Shown here: piece after piece, positions 6,776-9,910 of the stretch
How positions within the stretch are numbered: the first letter of the stretch is position 1
Layout: each line of letters starts with the position of its first letter
Source: Cytophagales bacterium
Lineage (GTDB): Bacteria; Bacteroidota; Bacteroidia; Cytophagales; Cyclobacteriaceae
DNA: 9,910 nt
Assembly (NCBI GenBank): GCA_029262955.1
Contig: JAJCYL010000122.1
Coordinates: 1-9,910, forward strand
Reading direction: 5' to 3'
Notes under the pieces: model-generated
What the model saw: the letters and a program-made list of their open reading frames with translations, nothing else
What the model was told of the DNA's origin: nothing
The model's database searches: none
Translations under genes and position numbers: made by a program

Positions 6776-7775
6776 GAATTACGTTTTCTAGCAATAAGGG
6801 AAGAATTACCCGGAACACGTTTTCAGATTCTTCAACAGTTACCTCCCTGTCTGATAAGTAATTGAATCTTTTACGGATGTTATCCAGGCCCAATCCTGTG
6901 CTCGTTCCGTTTAGTTTCTTTCTGTTAATATTGTTGCTGATGACCAGCTTGTCTGCCTTTTGAACAAAATCAATTTTCAGTTTGCTTTGCTTGTTAATGA
7001 TGTTATGCTTGATCGCATTTTCAAGTAACATTTGCAATGTTAGCGGTGGCAAAAGATAGCCTTGAATTTCGTCAATATTCAGATTGATCTTTAATTGATC
7101 CCCAAATCTGGCCTTTAGCAATGTGATATGTGTTTTTATCAGGCCCAATTCGTCTTCGAGAGAGACCAACTCTTTTTTACTTTGCTCAAGCACATAACGA
7201 TAAACCTTGGCAAACTCATGACCATATTCAACCGCCAATTCTTTGTCCTCTTGAATGAGCCCGATAAGGGTATTGATACTATTGAATAGAAAATGCGGGT
7301 TCACTTGATTTCTCAGCATTTCATATTGAGCGGCTAGCTGTTCGGTTTTCAGTTTTTCTGCCTCGACTAACGATTTTCTCCATTCTCTGAAGAAATGCTC
7401 CCCTGAGTATATGGCGTTGTATAGAATTGAGATGAGTGCAAAAAATGAGAAATCCCTTTTAAAGATCAGGTAGCTGAATTGACCATTATAGACTACGTCA
7501 TGAAGGATTTTGTCGGAAAGGAAAGTCAACCATAAGGTAAATAACAAACTGGAGGTAAGCTGGACCACGATGCGAGCTCCGGCATTTTTTCTCCAGGAAT
7601 AGTGAGCTTCCAGCAATTTGGCCAACATTCCATTTCCTTCCCAAAGGATAAGGGCCATTAGACAGCTCCAGATCATTACATACCGGTAATAAACCGGGTC
7701 CGTGCTTTCAAATAGAAAGAACAGCAAGGTGAGTAAGGGAACCCCAACAAGTCTTATGATTTGTTTTTTCTTCAA
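6756..7775 (-). CDS. LytS/YehU-type membrane sensor histidine kinase
   Basis: The protein has 339 residues. The N-terminus holds about four hydrophobic segments (7-22, 31-48, 66-87 and 103-122) without a recognisable extracellular sensing domain, so the signal is probably sensed in the membrane or passed from another membrane protein such as the downstream permease (inference). A coiled-coil linker (about 130-157) leads to the His_kinase domain with NPHFLFNSINTL, His161 being the phosphoacceptor. The ATPase domain has the N box LLENAIKHN (250-258) and the G box STGLGLDNI (292-300). The start is TTG at 7775: an in-frame TGA lies 10-12 bases upstream (7785-7787), and the next ATG (residue 33) would remove the first helix. 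First gene of the operon, overlapping the response regulator by 20 bases. Confidence 0.93.
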   Translation of the reverse strand: MKKKQIIRLVGVPLLTLLFFLFESTDPVYYRYVMIWSCLMALILWEGNGMLAKLLEAHYSWRKNAGARIVVQLTSSLLFTLWLTFLSDKILHDVVYNGQFSYLIFKRDFSFFALISILYNAIYSGEHFFREWRKSLVEAEKLKTEQLAAQYEMLRNQVNPHFLFNSINTLIGLIQEDKELAVEYGHEFAKVYRYVLEQSKKELVSLEDELGLIKTHITLLKARFGDQLKINLNIDEIQGYLLPPLTLQMLLENAIKHNIINKQSKLKIDFVQKADKLVISNNINRKKLNGTSTGLGLDNIRKRFNYLSDREVTVEESENVFRVILPLLLENVIHENADH

Positions 7776-7843
7776 AAGAACTATTCAAGTTATAAATTAA
7801 AGGCCATTCTCTGCCTTTCTATACCTTATTACGATGAAAAGCA

Positions 7844-7857
7844 CAGGATCGATCCTG
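7844..7857. promoter_or_regulatory. Perfect 14-base palindrome, possible operator
   Basis: CAGGATCGATCCTG is a perfect inverted repeat in the intergenic region between the divergent kinase operon and the Cys-rich redoxin-like gene, about 70 bases upstream of the kinase start and 146 upstream of the ATG at 8004. Its position fits an operator for a dimeric regulator. LytTR proteins usually bind direct repeats, so it may belong to another factor. Function is inferred from position and symmetry only. Confidence 0.3.
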
Positions 7858-7883
7858 AAATGCGTCATTAAACAGATGGCCTG

Positions 7884-7912
7884 CACAAATTGTATTTCAG
7901 GAATCAATTGTG
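7884..7912. repeat. Imperfect inverted repeat in the same intergenic region
   Basis: CACAAATTG (7884-7892) and CAATTGTG (7905-7912) are inverted copies that differ by one inserted A, with 12 bases between them. They lie between the 14-base palindrome and the start of the redoxin-like gene. They could be a second regulatory half-site pair or chance in AT-rich DNA. Confidence 0.2.
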
Positions 7913-8003
7913 TAATATGATCGTTTAATTTATACGCTCCATCGGATTAGGATTGTTGAAGAATGATATCCGTCACACATTTGAAGCCTTAAAAAATCTA
8001 TCC

Positions 8004-8753
8004 ATGGGAGGTAAAGACCTCGTAGTTATCTTCGTATTAATTGGGTTGTTCATTGGGTCATTCAGATTCCTGTCTCAGGAAGAGCTGTATGACTGCATGG
8101 ATAACTCCTGTTGTTCACTGAGAACGGTAAGAGGAGGAGAAGTAAATCTTTTTGGCAGCATTGGAAACTTTGGTGTCAAAACCACTGACCTCTTCGATTA
8201 CTTTGCATACGGGGTTACTGAAAGTTGCAGACACTTTATGATGAGTTGTAATCTTATTGATGCCTCCGAAATAAGAATAAGTAGAGATAAACTCTATGCT
8301 TTCCGGAATGACCAATTTAAGTCTGCAATTAATATCAGTTGTCCTTTACTGGATTTTCAAACCTCTTCAGGAGATAAATACTCCTTAGATGAGTTGAAAG
8401 GGGAAAAAGTGGCATTAATGTTTGTTGATCTACGGTACTCAAACAGCATCGATCATTTATTGAATATCAGGGAGCTTAAGCGGCAGTTTGGTGAGGATGA
8501 TATTATAATAGTTCCGATATGTTTGAACTATAGCAGTAAGGAGGCCGTTGCTCATCCCGACGTCCTGGCAAAAAAGCTCCAACTCAACTACTCCCTTACC
8601 ACCATTGACCAGGAGGAAGACGTAAATGGTATTAACCCTAATAAGCGCTCAGTCACAGTACTAGTTACCGAGAATGGCTTGATTGCTGATATTATTGATG
8701 AAACGACAAATCTGGCATTTCTTCAGTCATCTATAGAAAGGTTTCTTCAATAG
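8004..8753 (+). CDS. Membrane-anchored Cys-rich protein with degenerate redoxin-like domain
   Basis: From ATG 8004 the protein has 249 residues. An N-terminal hydrophobic anchor (about 6-22) is followed by a Cys-rich segment with CMDNSCC (31-37), Cys75 and Cys82. From about residue 110 it reads like an AhpC/TSA-thioredoxin fold: CPLLDFQTSSGDKYSLDELKG, the strand VALMFVD, then a helix, IIIVPICLNYS, and VTVLVTENGLI near the end. The catalytic CxxC is absent: the loop at 143-148 is LRYSNS, and the cis-Pro position before the VTVLVTENG strand is not Pro. The domain should be extracytoplasmic and probably not a standard oxidoreductase; a binding or scaffold role is possible. TTG codons at 7953 and 7956 are alternative starts adding 17 or 16 residues. 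Divergent from the kinase operon. The redoxin call is by motif pattern. Confidence 0.7.
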   Translation: MGGKDLVVIFVLIGLFIGSFRFLSQEELYDCMDNSCCSLRTVRGGEVNLFGSIGNFGVKTTDLFDYFAYGVTESCRHFMMSCNLIDASEIRISRDKLYAFRNDQFKSAINISCPLLDFQTSSGDKYSLDELKGEKVALMFVDLRYSNSIDHLLNIRELKRQFGEDDIIIVPICLNYSSKEAVAHPDVLAKKLQLNYSLTTIDQEEDVNGINPNKRSVTVLVTENGLIADIIDETTNLAFLQSSIERFLQ

Positions 8754-8805
8754 GTCTGCATTCGTATGGAACAATTGGCTTTGTTATCCTTGTAACTATC
8801 AACTA

Positions 8806-9465
8806 CTACTTGGTGATAAAATTAATTGTCAGAACTACTGTGTCGATCAGGCCATGTGCTATAATAAGTGGCCATAGCCCTAACCTGGGGTTTTTGAGAA
8901 GATAGACTCCAAGCGCAAAACCAATTAACCCTGTAATGAGGATTCCGGAGAGCCCCTGACTTTGATGCCCCACACCAAACCAGATAGCTTGAATTCCTGA
9001 AATCAAATAAATGCTATAATCAGTATCATTGAAAATGATACCTAACCTCTTAAGGACTATTCCTCTAAATATGAATTCTTCTCCCAAACCGGTTACAATC
9101 CATGTCATGAAGAAAATATCCATCAGAAAACCAATTAGTGTGGTTGGTTGGTTGCTAACAGCGCTGCCGGGATTAGGGCTACCTAGTAAGTATCCTATTA
9201 TTAAAATGCCAAAAAATTGAATTGCGAAAATTAAGAAAGAAACTTGTAGGACTTCATTGACAAATTTCCCGTTGAGAGTTCGAGATATGAATCCAATGTC
9301 ACGATAGGTTAGCCCTCTTTTCTTAAGAATTAACAACCCCACTAAACTGGTAGATATAACAACTAGTGGTCCTTGTAGATCCACAGGAAATACTACTTTG
9401 AGGTGCCAGGAAGTCCAAAAAACAAGCAGTAATGATATCAAATCAATTAGAGCAGCCTTCTTCAT
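8806..9465 (-). CDS. CPBP-family intramembrane metalloprotease
   Basis: The protein has 219 residues and about six to seven hydrophobic segments. The three CPBP (CAAX protease and bacteriocin-processing, Abi) motifs are present: GLGEEFIFRG (127-136) with Glu129, Glu130 and Arg134; WFGVGHQS (162-169) with His167; and IIAHGLIDT (201-209) with His204. These residues form the metal site of Rce1-like glutamate intramembrane proteases, so it is probably catalytically active. Family members cleave prenylated proteins in eukaryotes; in bacteria they act in bacteriocin immunity or maturation, protein processing, or unknown roles. The substrate is unknown here. ATG start at 9465, no Shine-Dalgarno. It is convergent with the Cys-rich gene (52 bases between stops) and divergent from another Cys-rich gene at 9685; a role in processing these is speculation. 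Confidence 0.9.
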   Translation of the reverse strand: MKKAALIDLISLLLVFWTSWHLKVVFPVDLQGPLVVISTSLVGLLILKKRGLTYRDIGFISRTLNGKFVNEVLQVSFLIFAIQFFGILIIGYLLGSPNPGSAVSNQPTTLIGFLMDIFFMTWIVTGLGEEFIFRGIVLKRLGIIFNDTDYSIYLISGIQAIWFGVGHQSQGLSGILITGLIGFALGVYLLKNPRLGLWPLIIAHGLIDTVVLTINFITK

Positions 9466-9684
9466 AGGTAAATTTTGATTGGCGTTTGCCTAATTAAAAG
9501 GTCTTGAATGCGTCTATCAATATTAAGGGCTGAAAAGCAATTTTAAGGGGGGAGTGTAGTTCTGCTTCTCCCGCACATAATCCCGATCAGGTATTTATGC
9601 TTACCAGTCAGAAAAAATGGCAACTCGTCGCTAATCGGTTACAGAACAGTCCTGGTTAAAGTAGAATTGAGTGTATTTAAGAAA

Positions 9685-9910
9685 ATGGATATGAATAATA
9701 ACAGACACATTTTGGTACTCAGTGGAAGCATTATCGTAGCCGCTATTGCTTTTTCCTGGGGTATTAAAGACTTAGTAAGGGACTCTGAGCAGAATGAATT
9801 TATGTTAGCTTCATCTGATAGAAAGAGTTGTTGCAATGGAAAGTCATGTAAGATTCCCGGTCTAAGCAACCTGACCGAACTCACTGCGGTTTCAGACCTT
9901 AAGGAAATGC
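9685..9910 (+). CDS. Start of a membrane-anchored Cys-rich protein (cut by window end)
   Basis: An open frame runs from ATG 9685 (second in-frame ATG at 9691) to the end of the window without a stop, giving 75 residues. It has a hydrophobic N-terminal segment (about 8-25) that could be a signal anchor or signal peptide, then a polar region with SCCNGKSC (48-55; Cys49, Cys50 and Cys55). The following part (KIPGLSNLTELTAVSDLKE) is ordinary soluble sequence. The family cannot be named from the fragment. The layout, with an anchor followed by an SCC cluster about 20-25 residues later, is like the protein at 8004. No clear promoter or ribosome site is visible; the bases before the start are A-rich (TTTAAGAAA). 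Confidence 0.6.
   Translation, partial: MDMNNNRHILVLSGSIIVAAIAFSWGIKDLVRDSEQNEFMLASSDRKSCCNGKSCKIPGLSNLTELTAVSDLKEM

Noticed and set aside
8754..8805. Terminator between the convergent Cys-rich and CPBP genes
   Set aside because: Only weak stems of four to five base pairs (e.g. GTTA/TAAC at 8782-8796) without a following T-tract.
9548..9572. Possible hairpin GGGAG...CTCCC upstream of the last gene
   Set aside because: Only five base pairs with a 13-base loop and no U-tract; it lies upstream of both divergent genes, so it has no terminator role.
9639..9884. Minus-strand open frame of 81 codons near the right end
   Set aside because: Antisense to the open plus-strand gene from 9685, which has a clear signal anchor and Cys motif; the minus frame shows no domain.

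Overview
The window most likely comes from a member of the Bacteroidota, probably a marine or environmental Cytophagales-like organism. This rests on moderate-to-low GC, the near absence of Shine-Dalgarno sequences, a ~790-residue orphan FtsX-type ABC permease ending in NPVKTLRYE, and LytS/LytR-type two-component genes next to it. The taxonomic call is inference from gene style only. No rRNA, tRNA, CRISPR array, insertion sequence or integrase is visible.

Left part (1-2080): a DoxX-like small membrane protein (+) faces a YCII-domain protein (-), and the two share a GC-rich hairpin terminator. A 361-base stretch follows with only one doubtful ORF. Next come a multi-pass membrane protein of unknown function (-) and, divergent from it, a 76-residue two-TM protein resembling the LiaI/LiaF transmembrane region (+).

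Centre (2083-7775): the core is a tight five-gene minus-strand operon, transcribed from right to left. Its order is LytS/YehU-type histidine kinase, LytTR response regulator (20-base overlap), FtsX/MacB-like permease (21-base gap), shortened CDF-like cation transporter ending in CDCDGC (8-base overlap), and a membrane-anchored LytTR regulator without receiver domain (12-base gap). This looks like a sensing and response unit with a phosphorelay at the front, a permease and transporter as effectors, and a second LytTR regulator at the end. Neither an ABC ATPase nor a MacA-like adaptor is encoded in the window.

Right part (7776-9910): a short intergenic region with a perfect 14-base palindrome separates the operon from a divergent, membrane-anchored, cysteine-rich protein. 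That protein's C-terminal half looks like a thioredoxin/peroxiredoxin fold without the catalytic cysteines. A CPBP (CAAX-like) intramembrane protease (-) follows. The last gene (+), cut by the window end, starts another membrane-anchored protein with an SCC-type cysteine cluster.

The candidates for something less described are the five-gene operon as a unit, the CDF-like protein with its Cys tail and altered metal residues, and the two Cys-rich anchored proteins flanking the CPBP gene. A joint function is inference; nothing in the sequence proves it.
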